Source of the DNA: Mactra quadrangularis
Lineage: Eukaryota > Mollusca > Bivalvia > Venerida > Mactridae
Reading direction: 5' to 3'
Length of the DNA stretch: 64,000 bases
Assembly: GCA_025267735.1 (NCBI GenBank)
Contig: CM046297.1
Span: 11,282,515-11,346,514 of the forward strand
The notes under the pieces were generated by a model that saw nothing but the letters and a program-made list of their open reading frames with translations, did not search any database and was not told the origin of the DNA. The position numbers were made by a program, and so were the translations under genes. Numbering within the stretch: position 1 is the first letter of the stretch; each line of letters opens with the position of its first letter. This document shows, one piece after another, positions 32,043-45,457 of the stretch.

Positions 32043-35000
32043 CAAATTGTTGTTTACTACTATGCAAGAGATATTTATATATTTTTTTACACAGTCAGAA
32101 GCAGAATCATCTAGTACTTGAGAAATCCTATTCAACAAAGATTATATTTGTACTAATGTATATTGCAAAGGTATTTTCAAAATACGCAAATTTAGTGTGC
32201 TTTTTGTTATTTCCAAAACCTTATTGGAAATAACTGTTTTAAAATATTATTTTATTCGTAGTTTTTTTCGAATCAGTTATTTTGTATGACTGTTAAAACT
32301 TTTTCAATAATAATTGGTAATGCAAAACAAAGTACAACTTAGTTTATTGTTATATTATAACTTATACAATCATCATAATGGTTTTTATGTGAAATTTGAG
32401 TTATACAAGTTTTGTATACTCATGAACCAATAATTTGACATAAAATAAAACCAATCAAACCCTGACTAATTATGTAATATCTCAATTTCTAACCTCTTAT
32501 TTACAAATTGAGTACAAATAATAGCGGCAATAACTTCAATGTGTCTATTGGGTTATAGTTTATGCTTATTAACACATACTGCATTTAGTCATTAATGACA
32601 GGCGGCTGAAGTAACAAAGTATGTTTAACAACAACTTATTATCCTTCTACGAGACGCGAATAACTAATGGCAGTAATACTTGCAAGATTGAAGCGTATAA
32701 AGAATTACGAGAATGGCCTGCTAATGCAAATTAATAGCTTCATCGTCGTTCCTTATCAAATAAGTGGTTAGAGATAACACAAACAAGCTTTCTACATTTT
32801 ATATTCAATTAAATATCAATTAGTGAACATATATCATTATAGATTGTGTTAAATATCAATTAGTGTTTCGTAAATCTTTTTAATGGACACTAGGTAATCG
32901 GACATTACCGGAATTAATCTTTCCTTGATAGAAGAATAATTATTGTGTATATACGGTGTTGTAACTGTAAGCTTAAATGGCGCCGGGTAAAACGTGCATC
33001 CATAAAACATCTAAATGAGCTAATATTTAAACAGTAAAAGCGTTTATAAGGATAAAATATGCCAAACAAAGATAGAAATCATAAAACACTATAGATATTG
33101 AAACATGCTCATAATTGTCCATAAAACACATCGATAGTTTCCCTGTATTGGCTAATCATACTCGAACAAATAGACATTAATAGTCCCTTTGAGTGAAAAT
33201 GGAATAATAAACCAATTATTGGATCAGAAAAGACAATAAAATGTCTTAACTTTTGATGGAAGAAACAAGCAATCAAACAGTCGATATATGGTTAACTAGA
33301 AACGCTATGTAAGGAAATAGTCTACCTAAAATAACCCACTTTCATAAACAGTTAAACTTATATTATAACCTCACTATAGCCTTTGTCTTTTTATATTATG
33401 GTCAAATTCATTTAATATTTAAAACAGATAATTGAAATGTATTATTTCCAGTGCCAATACAAAGACTTACAAAACATGTAGAAAAATCATTAAAACAAAT
33501 AGAATTTTGACTTGATTTAATCACAAAATGCTAAAATTTAGCATGTAAGTGTTTACAAATATAATTCTAAATTAGAATATATCACACAGACAGGGTAAAT
33601 GAGTATACCATATGCACAACGAAGCAAAACAACGAATTATGCGTAAAATGGTAAACTGATTGGACCATTTCTATATAAGATAAGTTTATGGTACTTTATA
33701 TTTTCCAATTCTTAAGATTCGCATTCGTCAATCATAAATTCATAATAGATATGTATTTCGAATTGTTCCAAAATTAAGGAAGTCATCAATGTATACAGTA
33801 TCCTCTAGAAACAGCGTAAATATCGTTTTGTAGATTTAGGTTTTACTCCAAGTCCAATGTCAATACTGAATAGTATTTAAATACGTTCAGAATATTTAAA
33901 CGTGTGTTTGGCTCTTTGAGACCTGGACATACCTCATACATAACCGTACCATTGAAGTTTCTGACAATGTTTGTTATGTGACTGATCCGGTTTTAGGACA
34001 GAATCACTTTGAAAATGTCATTGCAGTTAGTTCGAAGTACGAGTTGATCGGAATGTTCACTAGTGAATTCAATTACGATCATAATCTTGACAGAGAGTCG
34101 TATTTAGATAATTGTTGGTATTAATGTTGTCTTTAAATATATCATTGAATCGAAGGTTACACAAACCAGACACAATAAAGATAAATTTATATATGTCTAT
34201 ATGTTTATATGATATATTTCCTGATAACACATAGCAGTAAGCCTCTGGATTAAGAATCATTATAGTTGACATTCAGATATGCGACTTAACCTTAAACTTT
34301 CTCACATCTTATGGCAATTTCTGTCACATTAAATTCCCGTCTCAATACATTTGACGGAGCACAGTTTAGATCTTTGTTTTAGTGTCAGTATTAAATATAT
34401 TATTGTTGTTAATATATCACAGTGTAAAAGGTTAAACAAACCAGACTTGTAAAAATGTTAAATGATCTATACGACAGACAGTAAAACCTATTACTGTGAT
34501 GTTTGTGTGTTTTGATAACTGAATCAAAGTCAATTTTATCTTACAGCATGACACAATGCGCAGCTTACACCAAAAACAAATGTCATTCAAGTATCATTTC
34601 TTAGTTATTTTTATTATCCTTCTGATTTTGAACAGCAAACTTTTGCGATTGACTTTCGCTAAAATGTTTCGGAAGAATTTTTGTTAAAAGTTGCATTGGA
34701 CAATAGATAAATAAGAATTTCTCTTGTCGCAAGCTGGTCATTCCCAGTTTGGTTTGGTCTAAGGATTGGCAAAGTGGTTTATTTTTGTTTAAAAACCGGA
34801 GGCGTGAAATATGTTGTTACCAATAAGCATGTGCTACTTTCTTGATGTCAACAATTATGGTAATGAAATAAAAATGTCCGAGTTAAAACAACACCGCTGA
34901 TAAACACTTTACCTTCAATCCACGTTTTCTAAACAATTTGCACTTGAAAACCCTTATTAAGGACAACCGACAGACTCTAATTATAATGACGATATCTTAA

Positions 35001-36790
35001 ACAATACTTATTATCTGGAAGATAATGAGACATTACTATTTTCAACATTCCAAAATGTTTACAAGAAAGTCACGAGTCTAGTCTTAAATTCAGTATAAAT
35101 TATTTTCAAATCATAAAGGCCCCCGATTGTTTCTATCTAAAATTGTAGGATTAATAGTGGAACGTGCTTACCTCTTCGTAAGATAGCTGAATATGCTTTA
35201 TTTGTGAGAAATGAGACAATCCTGCAGTTATTAAGATTGTAAAGGAATGATGTGCTAGTGCTACTGACACATGCATTCTATATTGAATTGTACAGAACAA
35301 GGATAATTATGCACTATAATACACATTATTTTTTGTTAATTCTCAAGAGGATCTGCTATGTATCTTAATAATTGGTCAATTATAACCCAGAGTCTAGTAG
35401 GATATTCTCAATCCTAGCTATTTTGTTAGATCGAGAATCTTGATAACCTGGGGGAACGAAAATGTTATTAACATATTTCAGTTTGTTTACAGAAAAGAAG
35501 ATGTTTTACAGGATGTTTAACAAATAACTAAAAAATAAAAAGAATAATCAGAAATGTGTTTGAGACTTCTTGTTTGTTTAGTGACTCACTAAGGACAACG
35601 TTGGTTTTTACACAACAACATAGAACACCCATGCAATGCTTGAACACTTTCCCGTGATAATACTGTTTATAGCATACCGTGGCTCATAAGGGAGCTGAAA
35701 AGTATTCAAATATAATAACCTTTCACGACATAGAATTATTCGCAAGTAAAGAATTAAATGAATTGTGGAAAAGTTCGAAAATGCAGTCTTTAAATCCATC
35801 AGATTATACAGAATATTTGTAAAAACGCTGTTGTTAATGGCAATTTCGTAATTTTTCTTTGTTTTAGAGAAATAAAACAAACAATGACAAAACCAAATTC
35901 AGAATAATTATAGATGACACATTTATACTCGAGTCGACCTTAACTGTCTCAAAAAATTCGAGGCAATTTCTGTCTCAACAAATTCGTGTCTCAATAAATT
36001 TGACAGGGCATGTTTTCTTTGTATTAGTGTCATCTTTAAATTAACGACGGTCGATGTATTCTTGTATTATAGGTTAAACAAACTAGACTTACAGAAAAGG
36101 TTAATAATATATGAGACCGACAGTTAACTCTATTGATGTGGTGGTTATTGACTAAACGTAGTATATGATTTCTTATAACTTAATCAATGACAATAATCCC
36201 TGACAATATGACACGTATCGCACCTTAAGCATAGCTACAAAATGTCAAACTGTCTGTTCATCCTCTGTGTTTGATGCGTATCCTTATTGATCAATATTAC
36301 TAAATTGAACATCATGTGTTTTCTGGTTTGCTGTGAATAGGCACATCCTTTAGTGGATGAGCATGTTCAGTTAGTGTCTTAAGATTACATGTAAATGTTC
36401 GCACCCCGCTGCAAAAAAATTAACGCAGAACGAAAGGGGGTCATATTCTCAATATGGATGAACAATAAATGCTGTTCCTAAACGGAAATCCCTTAGTTTT
36501 ATGTCTTCGTTATTTGTTTGTAGTATCTTTTTATAGCAAAAGATTAAAAATGTATAACATCTAACGCTTTGCATTTTTACTGTGTGTCTTTGTTTTGTGT
36601 CAATTGCTGTGTCTGTTATGTTTTCAGGCGCCTTTTATGTATATATAATTCATAACATGCTAGAAAATTTTATAGGTAAAGATCATAAAAGCTTATCAAT
36701 TTTGGCAAATGCTTTTAACCGTCTGTGTGAAAAAAGGGATATTTTCATTGTATTGGTAAGTATATTCATAACCTATGATCTAAATAGTCC

Positions 36791-36991
36791 ATGGTGAAAC
36801 TTCGTGGAAACGATATCATAAGTAAAACAAATAACGCATTGGAAAAGACAATAAAATGTCTGAGTTGTTTACGGAGGAAAATATGCTTTCAAACAATTCA
36901 TGGACGTTCTATTTTAAAAACTAGTTATCAAATAACTAGTCTACATTTAAAATCCATTTTCAATTACAATTTGTACCTTAAAAATGTTTGA
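36791..36991 (+). CDS. Short ORF shared by units A and B, doubtful
   Basis: A 66-codon frame (MVKLRGND...NYNLYLKNV) is also open in unit B at 44502-44699, where the ATG has become CTG. Most differences between the two are amino-acid changing. It contains CLSCLRRK but no known domain. Probably a chance frame in duplicated DNA. Confidence 0.15.
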   Translation: MVKLRGNDIISKTNNALEKTIKCLSCLRRKICFQTIHGRSILKTSYQITSLHLKSIFNYNLYLKNV

Positions 36992-37422
36992 CAACATATC
37001 TGGTAAAAACAGTCCTTTCACCAAGCCAAAACAACAAAGAGCGAAGTGTTTTTAGATTTTTAACATTTGTTATGACAAGAACGCCAAACCGGACGCTAAA
37101 TATTTACATAGAATGATGTTCGCAAATTGTAAATAAACTAGCGGGGTGTATTTGTGGTGACTGCATTATAAAGTAACACTCAAACAAACAAATGTTATAT
37201 TGTTACTTTACAACAGAGAAAGGTTCATGATATTTTTGGACGAATACCCCCATGATCCTATTTAATGTTGCCTACCTGGCACATAAGGGAAATGAAAACT
37301 TGTCAACATTGATTCAATACATAGATAACAATATTCATAACTCTACACAAAACCTCCTATTGAATGTAAAGTATGTCTTAAACACATGTTTTTGAATAGA
37401 TTATGATCTTTCTTTTTAATCT

Positions 37423-37763
37423 TAGTCCCATAAAATCGTGGCTTAGGGTGGACCCGTTCGTGCAGACAACCGTATGCTGTGGAAAGCCTTGCGTATTAAG
37501 GTGACGGTACTCACATGGCACAAAACAACATACCCGTACGGAGCCGTAGCCGGAAGATATGCATGTTTAATCTGTACTCGGCCACGATTTTCTTCACGAT
37601 TTGACTTTGAAACTGATACGTGTATACATGGCTCATCTCACGGATCCTGGTAAAAATGTAACCGTCTGTACGGGTACGCAAGTGTTCGTATGAGTCCTTG
37701 CGGAGCTTGGTCGCACGGCGCCCGTACGGTGCCATCACGGCTATTTTTATGTTTATGGGACGG
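37423..37763. mobile_element. CAGTCCCATAAA element (GC-rich, ~330 bp), copy 1
   Basis: The ends are inverted (left AGTCCCATAAAA, right TTTATGGGACG). The body is strikingly GC-rich and full of CCGTACGG, GCCGTA and CGTACGGGTACGC words. Two other copies are at 45130-45457 and 60721-61042. No transposase is present. Open frames in it reflect composition. Confidence 0.75.
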
Positions 37764-37857
37764 TAGCATAAGAGAATTTATTCCTTTTAATGTGATAATG
37801 GACGCAAGGGCAATCTATGTCCTTCGACCTTGGCTAGCATTCCTGATTCAGATAGAC

Positions 37858-37977
37858 ATGGCAATGTTTCAGAGATTGGGCAAATTATGTCATGTAACAA
37901 TATTAATCTTATTTTCGTTCGCAGGAAATTACAAGCTTTACGTAGAAATATTGCTTTTAAACGGATTTAGTGAATGA
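37858..37977 (+). CDS. Short signal-peptide-like ORF, unit B copy
   Basis: Starts MAMFQRLGKLCHV, with the ATG at 37864 matching the unit A start, and ends NGFSE then TGA. See 31929-32042. The same reservations apply. Confidence 0.25.
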   Translation: MAMFQRLGKLCHVTILILFSFAGNYKLYVEILLLNGFSE

Positions 37978-40588
37978 CAAATTGTTGTTTACTACTATGC
38001 AAGTGATATTTATAAATTTTTTTACACAGTAATAAGGAGAATCATTTAGTACTTGAGAAATCCTATTCAACAACAATTGTATGTTTGCACTAATGTATAT
38101 TGCAAGAGTATTTTCAAAATACGCAAATTTAGTATGCTTTTTGTTATTTCCAAAACGTTATTGGAAATGACTGTTTTGAAATATTATTTTATTCGTAGTT
38201 TTTTTCGAATCAGTTATTTTGTATGACTGTTTAAAACTTATTTAAATAGTAATTGATAATGCAAAACATAGTAAAACTTAATTTATTGTTATATAATAAC
38301 TTTTACAATCATCGTAATAGTTTTTATTTGAAATTTGAGTTATACATTTTTTGTGTACTCATGAACCAATAATTTGACATAAAACAAAAACCAATCAAAC
38401 CCTGACCAATGATGCAATATCGCAATCTCTAACGTCTTATTTATAAATCAGCACAAGTAATAGCTGCGATAACACCAATGTGTCTATTGGTTAATATTTT
38501 ATGCTTATTAACCCATATTGCATTTAGTTATAAATGACAGCCGGCTGAAGTAACAAAGTATGTTTAACAACAACTCAACTTATCATCCTTCTACGAGACG
38601 CGAATAACTAATGGCAGTAATGCTTGCATAATTGGAGCGTATAAAGCATTAAGAGAATGGTCTGCTAATGCAAATTAATAGCTCAACCGTCGTTCCTTAT
38701 CAAATAAGTGGCTAAATAAAATGTAGAAAGCTCGTTCGTGTTATCTCTAACACGAACAATCTTTCTACATTTTATGTTCAATAAAATATCAATTAGTGAA
38801 CATATATCATTATAGAATGTGTTAAATATCAATTAGTGTTTCATAAATCTTTTTAATGGACACTAAGGTAATCGGGCATTGCCGGAATTAATCGTTCCTT
38901 GATAGAAGAATAATTATTGTGTATATACGGTGTTGTAACTGTAAGCTTAAATGGCGCCGGGTAAAACGTGCATCCATAAAACATCTAAATGAGCTAATTT
39001 TTAAACAGTAAAAGCGTCTATAAGGATAAAATATGCCAAACAAACATAGAAATCATAAAAACTATAACTATTGAAACATGCTCATAATTGGCTATGCAAA
39101 AAACACGTTGATAGTTTCCCTGTATTGGCTAATCATACTCGAACAAACAGACACTAATAGTCCCTTTGAGACACTGGGTGAAAATGGAATAATAAACCAA
39201 TTATTGGATCAGAAAAGACAATAAAATGTCTCAACGTTTGATGGAAGAAACAAGCAATCAAACAGTCGATATATGGTTAACTAGAAACGCTATGTCAGGA
39301 AATAGTCTACATAAAATAACCCACTTTCATAAACTAGTTAAACTTATATTATTACCTCACTATACCAATAGCCTTTGTCTTGTCATATAATGGTCAAATT
39401 CCTTTAATATTTAAAACAGATAATTGAAATGTATTATTTAACCCATGCCAATACAAAGAGTTGCAAAACATGTGGAAAAAATTAATTAAAATAAATAGCA
39501 GTTTGACTTTATTAATGCACAAAATGCTAAAATTGAGCATACATGTGTTGACAAATAAAGTTCTATATTAAAATATATCACACAGACAGGGAAAATGAGT
39601 AAACCATATGCACAACGAATTCTAGAAGCAAAATAACGAATGATGCATTAAATGGACAACAAATTGGACCTTTTCTGTACAAGATAAGTTTATGGCTCAG
39701 CATAGTTTCTAATTCTTAACATTCGCATTCGTCAATCATAATAGATATGTATTCTGGAATTGTTCCAAAGAACAATTAAGGAAGTCATCAATTGATACAG
39801 TATCCTCCAGAAAGTGTAAGACCCGGAAATACTTTATATATAACAATCCAATAGAAGTTCCTGAAAATTTCTGTCATGTGACCGATTCGGCTTTAGGACA
39901 AAGTCACTTTGAAAACGTGATTGCAATTTGTTCAAAGTACGAGTTGATCAAAATGTTCACTAGTGAATTCAATTACGATCGATCATGGTCTTGACAGAGA
40001 GTCGTATTTAGATAATTGTTAGTATTAATGTTATCTTTAAATATATCTTTGTATCGTAAGTCACACAAACCAGACACAATAAAGATTAATTGATAAATGT
40101 CTATATATTTATATAGATATATTTCCTGATAATACATAGCAGTAAGCCTCTGGATTAAGAATCATTAAAGTTGACATTCAGATATGCGAGTCAACCTTAA
40201 ACTGTCTCACATCTTATGGCAATTTCTGTTACATTAAATTCCCGTCTCAATACATTTGACAGAGCACAGTTTAGATCTTTGTATTAGTGCCAGTATTAAA
40301 TATATTAGTGTTGTTAATATATCACAGTGTGAAAGGTTAAACAAACCAGACTTGTAAAAATGTTAAATGATCTATACGGCAGACAGTTAAACCTATTACT
40401 TGATGTTCGTGTTTTGATAACTGAATCAAAGTCAATTTTATCTGACAGCATGACACATTGCGCAGCTTACACCAAGAACAAATGTCAAACATATCAGTTG
40501 AAATTGTTTGTTTGATTCTTTGTATTATTGATTGATATTACTGACATATGTCGCTTTTCATTTTTTGATCAATCAATTCCAAATAGTA

Positions 40589-40789
40589 ATGAAATATGTC
40601 GAATATTGTATACCTTCCAAGTATCACTTCTTAGTTATTTTTCTTATCCTTCTGACTTTGAACTGCAAAATTATGCGATTGACTTTCGCTAAAATGTTTC
40701 GGAAGACTTTTTGTCAAAAGATGCATTGGACAATACGTGTTCTTTGGATTGTCGTGCGTGGTTATATCGTAACTGGTGTTCTAGAGTGA
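40589..40789 (+). CDS. Possible signal-anchor exon, unit B; broken in unit A
   Basis: From the ATG at 40589 a 66-residue frame encodes MKYVEYC, a hydrophobic segment KYHFLVIFLILLTLNC, a basic RLTFAKMFRK stretch and a second hydrophobic part. Its end GTTCTAGAGTGAGT could be a stop or a splice donor (GTGAGT at 40786). In unit A the same frame (around 34589-34687) has CAA changed to TAA after FRKNFC, and the sequence beyond is deleted. It might be a short membrane peptide or a first exon. No relative recognised. Confidence 0.25.
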   Translation: MKYVEYCIPSKYHFLVIFLILLTLNCKIMRLTFAKMFRKTFCQKMHWTIRVLWIVVRGYIVTGVLE

Positions 40790-42446
40790 GTTCTTACTCT
40801 CCTTAGCTTTGTGAAATTGTCTCCTTACTTTAAACTTTGATAAGGATCGTTTAGCATAGGAAATATGTTCCGAACGGAAACTCATGATGATAATGTTTGA
40901 TGTTTCAATGTAGACGAATTCATTTGAAAGAATGCACGAAAAGATGAGTAGGTAATTACCAATAAGAAAAAAAATGTATATATTTTTGATGACATAAGTT
41001 ATACGTAATCGTATGTGTAATAAAATAGTTAGTTCTTATCCCACGATAACACGCCCCCGCCCCAAAACTCTTACGTTAAGGTATGGAAGTCATATTCTAA
41101 ATATGGATGAACAATGAAATAACAGAAGAAAATAGAACAAAAAGAAATTGTCATTGGATCGTAAATGTCAACTTGAATTATCATGTATTCCTTCTCTTTA
41201 CGTCATAAATATCTCCTGCAATATTGAAATCACCCAATAATTGTATAATTTTTGTAACGCTGTAATAAAAGCTGATTAATGGACAGGATCTTTTTTTCCA
41301 AAACTGCAAGATTACCAATTGAACATTTACGAGAAAATGTTCCAATAAACACGTAGGTAAAATCGTACTTTAGTTAGACACGACACATGAAGACACCTTA
41401 CATATACCATGGACAAGATATCAATGTGAAACATATTTAAAAGATGTTGTCCTTCGGATAAACAATTGAACAATTGTATGGACTGAGTAGAGAAAGAAGA
41501 GCACCCTAATCAATGTAAGTCGATATCAAGTATCATGGTGACGATGCAAAGTGGCAATAGAAACGGTTCAAAGTAAAGTTCACTAGATATAGATTAAGTA
41601 GTAGAAGACTCGAAGGTCTTTTTAGAGTATAATATGTCTATGCATACTATTTAATTATGGACCCTTCTTTAAATATTATGAATAAGTATCAATTTTGCAT
41701 CTTTATCAATTTACATCGTTGTTTTAAATGTAATACTTCACTCTACCGTAAGTAAATAAACACCAAGTAATTTAAGCGTCGTTTTTACATACATGTATGG
41801 GTTATGTATTGATGGTAAGTTAAGTTCGTGCCAAATGTATAACAAAAATGTTAAACGTCTATTATGCACGAATTTATAAACTATATATAAAATTAAATAA
41901 ATAATTTAAACACCATGTAAGATGTTTAGAGTGAGTTTTTTTACAAAAAATATTGGAAATGTTAAAGATAAAGTTCTTACCACATCTAAACTAATAGCGT
42001 CACCTACGACAGAAACAGAATTTATTCCATAAGAAATATTCAATATTTAATGTAAATTGCAGATTGTAAAAAGCTCAAGACCGTATTTTCTGGCATAGAA
42101 ACATTTAAGGTCCACTCGACACAACTAATATTTTGATCTTGATATGTTTCACCTTTCCTTTTATATCCAGATCTAGATTAACGATAAGTACACGTTTCTA
42201 TTAAATACCACACAGTCTTACATCCATCCAATAATAATTTGCTGCGTTCGCAGATTGTTCTCAATGCACTGATAATTTAAATTCAATATGTATTATTTGA
42301 AACATTAAAGCATGTTTACTTCTTCCATCTAAGTTGTATTCATTCAATCAAACCTTAAATACATTTCTTATCCGCTAAAAGACAATGCAACTCTGCGACG
42401 TAAATTTCCAATATTTATCGGCTCAGGAATCTTGTTTCTATGCTAA
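40736..42446. repeat. 1.7-kb segment present in unit B, missing from unit A
   Basis: The flanks of this segment are adjacent in unit A at about 34703. Parts of it (41981-42446) are homologous to 54221-54715, at lower identity than A to B. Confidence 0.7.
41981..42046 (-). pseudogene. 22-codon exon paralogous to 54221-54286, start codon lost
   Basis: On the minus strand the frame reads ILNISYGINSVSVVGDAISL.. and ends at a good donor (GTG followed by GTAAGAAC). Aligned with the exon at 54286-54221 it has the same length, the shared pattern GIN....GD.ISL and the same donor phase. Its first codon is ATA where the other has ATG, and a TAA lies directly upstream. About 400 bp upstream of the two exons is also alignable (42238-42440 against 54477-54707). 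I take it as a dead or re-started paralogue of an unidentified gene. Confidence 0.45.
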
Positions 42447-44501
42447 GTTATAGATAAATAAGAATTTCTCTTGTCGCAAGCTGGTCATTCCCAGTTTGGT
42501 TTGGTCTTAGGATTGGCAAAGTGGTTTATTTTTGTTAAATTCTGAAGGCGTGATACATGTCGTTACCACAACACGTTAAAACAACACCGCTGATAGACAC
42601 ATTACCTTCAATCCACGTTTTCTAAACAATCCGCACTTGAAAACCCTTATTTAGTACAACCGACAGACTCTAATTTAAATGACGCTATCTTAAACAATAC
42701 TAATTAGCTGGAAGGAAATTAGATATTACCGTTTTCAGACATTCCAAAATGTTTACAAGAAAGTCACGAATCAAGTCTTAAATTCAGTATAAATTCAGTA
42801 TAACTTATTTTCGAATCATAAAGGCTTTCGACTATTTTAATCTAAAATTGTCGGATTAATAGTGAAACGTGCTTACTGCTTCTTAAAATAGCTGAACATG
42901 CTTTATTTGTGAGAAATGAGACAATCCTGCAGTTATTAAGATTGTAAAGGAATAATGTTTTAAGTGCTACTGACAGATGCATTCTATATTGAATCGTACA
43001 GAATAAGGATAATTATGCACTCTAATACACATTATTCTTTGTTAATTCTCAAGAGGATCTGCTATGTCTCTTAATAATTGGTCAATTATAACCCATTCGC
43101 GTACCCAGACTCTAGTAGGATTCTCAATACTAGCTTTTTGTTAGATCGAGAATATTGATACCTCGGGGAACGAGAATGTTATAACCATATTTCAGTCTTT
43201 TTACAGAAAAGAAGATGTTGTACAGGATGTTTAACAAATAACTAAAAAATAAAAAGAATAAACAGAAATGTGTTTGAGACTTCTTGTTTGTTTAGTGACT
43301 CACTAAGGACAACGTTGGTTTTTACACAACAACATAGAACACCCATGTAATGATTGAAAACTTTCCCGTGATAATACTGTTTATAGCATACCGTGGCTCA
43401 TGAGGGAGCTGAAAAGTATTCAAATATAATAACCTTTCACGACATAGAATTATTCGCTAGTAAAGAATCAAATGAATTGTGGAAAAGTTCGAAAATGCAG
43501 TTTATAAAACCATCAGATTATACAGAAAGTTTGTAAAAACGCTGTTGTTAATGACAATTTCGTAATTTTTCTTTGTTTTAGAGAAATAAACAATGACAAA
43601 ACCATATTCAGAATAATTATAGATGACACATTTATACTCGAGTCGACCTTAAACTGTCTCAAATAATTTCGTGGAAATTTCTGTCTTACAAATTTGTGTC
43701 TCAATAAATTTGACAGGGCATATTTTCTTTGTATTAGTGTCATCTTTAAATTAACGACGGTTGATGTATTCTTGTATTATAGGTTAAACAAACCAGACTT
43801 ACAGAAAAGGTTAAATCATATAGTTATAAGACTGACAGTTAACTCTATTGATGTGGTGGTTATTGACTGAATGCAGTATATGCTTTCTTATAACTTAATG
43901 AAAGACAATAATCCCTGACAATATGATATGTATCGCATCGTACAGCAGAACCACAAATGTCAAACTGTGCGTTCATCCTCTGTGTTTGATGTGTATCCTT
44001 ATTGATCAATGTTACTGAATTGGACATGATACGTTTTCTGGTTTGCTTGATTAGACACATACTTTAGTGCGAGAGCATGATCAATTATTGTCTTATGATT
44101 ACATGTATACGCAACCGCTGCAAAAAACTAACGCAGAACGAAAGGGGGTCATATTCTAAATACGGATGAACAATGATTGCCGTTCCAAGATGGAAATCTC
44201 TTAGTTTCTTGACGTTGTTTGTTCGTGGCGTCATTTCAAAACAAACAAAACAAAAATCTCAAAACGTGTCACTCGTTGCTTTTTGATTGTGTAAAGGTCT
44301 GTTTTCGACAGTTGCTGCTTCTAGTTTGTTTTCAGATGCCTTTTATGTATATATAATTCATAACATACTAAAATTTTTATAGGTAAAGATCATAAAAGCT
44401 TATCAATTTTGGCAAATGCTTTTAACCGTCTGTGTGAAAATAGGGATATTTTCATTGTATTGGTTAAGTATATTCATAAACTATGATCTAAATAGTCTCT
44501 G

Positions 44502-44699
44502 GTGAAACTTCGTGGAAACGATACATTAAGTAAAACAAATAACGGATCGGAAAAGACAATAAAATGTCTGAGTTGTTTACGGAGGAAAACATGCATTCAA
44601 ACAATTAATGGACGTTATATTTTGAAAACTAAACATCAAATAACTGGTCTATGTTTAAAATCTATTTTCAATTACAATTTGTACCTTAAAAATGTTTGA
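44502..44699 (+). CDS. Short ORF of unit B matching 36791-36991, no ATG
   Basis: Counterpart of the unit A frame. It begins at a GTG, and no ATG lies at the corresponding position. Probably not a gene. Confidence 0.1.
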   Translation: MKLRGNDTLSKTNNGSEKTIKCLSCLRRKTCIQTINGRYILKTKHQITGLCLKSIFNYNLYLKNV

Positions 44700-45129
44700 C
44701 AACATATCTGGTAAAAACAGTCCTTTCACCAAGCCAAAACAACAAAGAGCGAAGTGTTTTTAGATTTTTAACATTTGTTATGATAGGAACGCCAAACTGG
44801 ACGCTTTATTTACAAAAAATGATGTTCGCAAATTGTAAATAAACTAGCGGTGTGTATTTGTGGTGACTGCATTATAAAGTAACACTCTACAAACAAATGT
44901 TATATTGTTACTTTACAACAGAGAAAGGTTCATGTTATTTTTGGACGAATGCCTCATGATCCTATTGAATGTTGCCAACCTGGCACTTAAGGGAAATGAA
45001 AACTTGTCAACATTGATTCATTACATAGATAACAATATTCATAACTCTATACAAAACCTCCTACGGAATGTAACGTGTGTCTCAAACATGTTTTTTAATA
45101 GATTAGAGTCGTTTTTTAATCAAATGCCT

Positions 45130-45457
45130 CAGTCCCATAAAATCGTGGCTTGAGGCGGACCCGTACGTGCAGACAGCCGTATGCCGTGGAAGGCCTTGCG
45201 TATTAAGGTGACGGTACGCACATGGCACGAAACAACATACCCGTACGGAGCCGTAGCTGGAAGATATGCAAGTTTAATCCATACTCGGCCACGATTGTGA
45301 TCACGATTTGACTTTAAACTGATACGTGTATCCATGGACCCTGGTAAAAATGTAACAGTCCGTATGGGTACACAAGAGTTCGTACGAGTCCTTGCGGAGC
45401 TTGGTCGCACGGCGCCCCTACGGTGCCCTCACGGCTATTTTTATGTTTTTGGGAACC
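45130..45457. mobile_element. CAGTCCCATAAA element, copy 2
   Basis: Same position within unit B as copy 1 in unit A, so it was present before the A/B duplication. The right terminal repeat has decayed to TTTTTGGGAAC. Left flank AATGCCT is shared with copy 3, so the element may extend a few bases further left. Confidence 0.75.

Larger units (their letters stand above)
31924..37857. repeat. Tandem segmental duplication, unit A
   Basis: From TGGCAATGTTTCAGAGATTGG onward this unit is about 90-95% similar to unit B (37858-45560). It lacks the 1.7-kb stretch present in B at 40736-42446. The junction to unit B is sharp at 37857/37858. Older, diverged copies of a smaller motif recur inside the unit at 34270-34600 and 35920-36290 (AATTTCTGTCxxA, then TTTGACAGGGCA, then AGGTTAAACAAACCAGACTT), so it was already internally repetitive. 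No conventional gene is visible. Confidence 0.85.

Noticed and set aside
35608..35880. 90-codon minus-strand frame in unit A
   Set aside because: The corresponding frame in unit B has a TAG from the TTG-to-TAG change, so it is not conserved between duplicates.
36582..36797. Signal-peptide-like frame MCLCFVSIAVSVMFSGAF
   Set aside because: Unit B has indels and no matching frame; Helped by AT-rich hydrophobic codons.
45129..45410. GC-rich frames at 45129-45410 minus, 45334-45597 plus, 37690-37977 plus, 60691-60960 minus
   Set aside because: Most of their length is the CAGTCCCATAAA element, whose low AT content leaves several frames open by chance.
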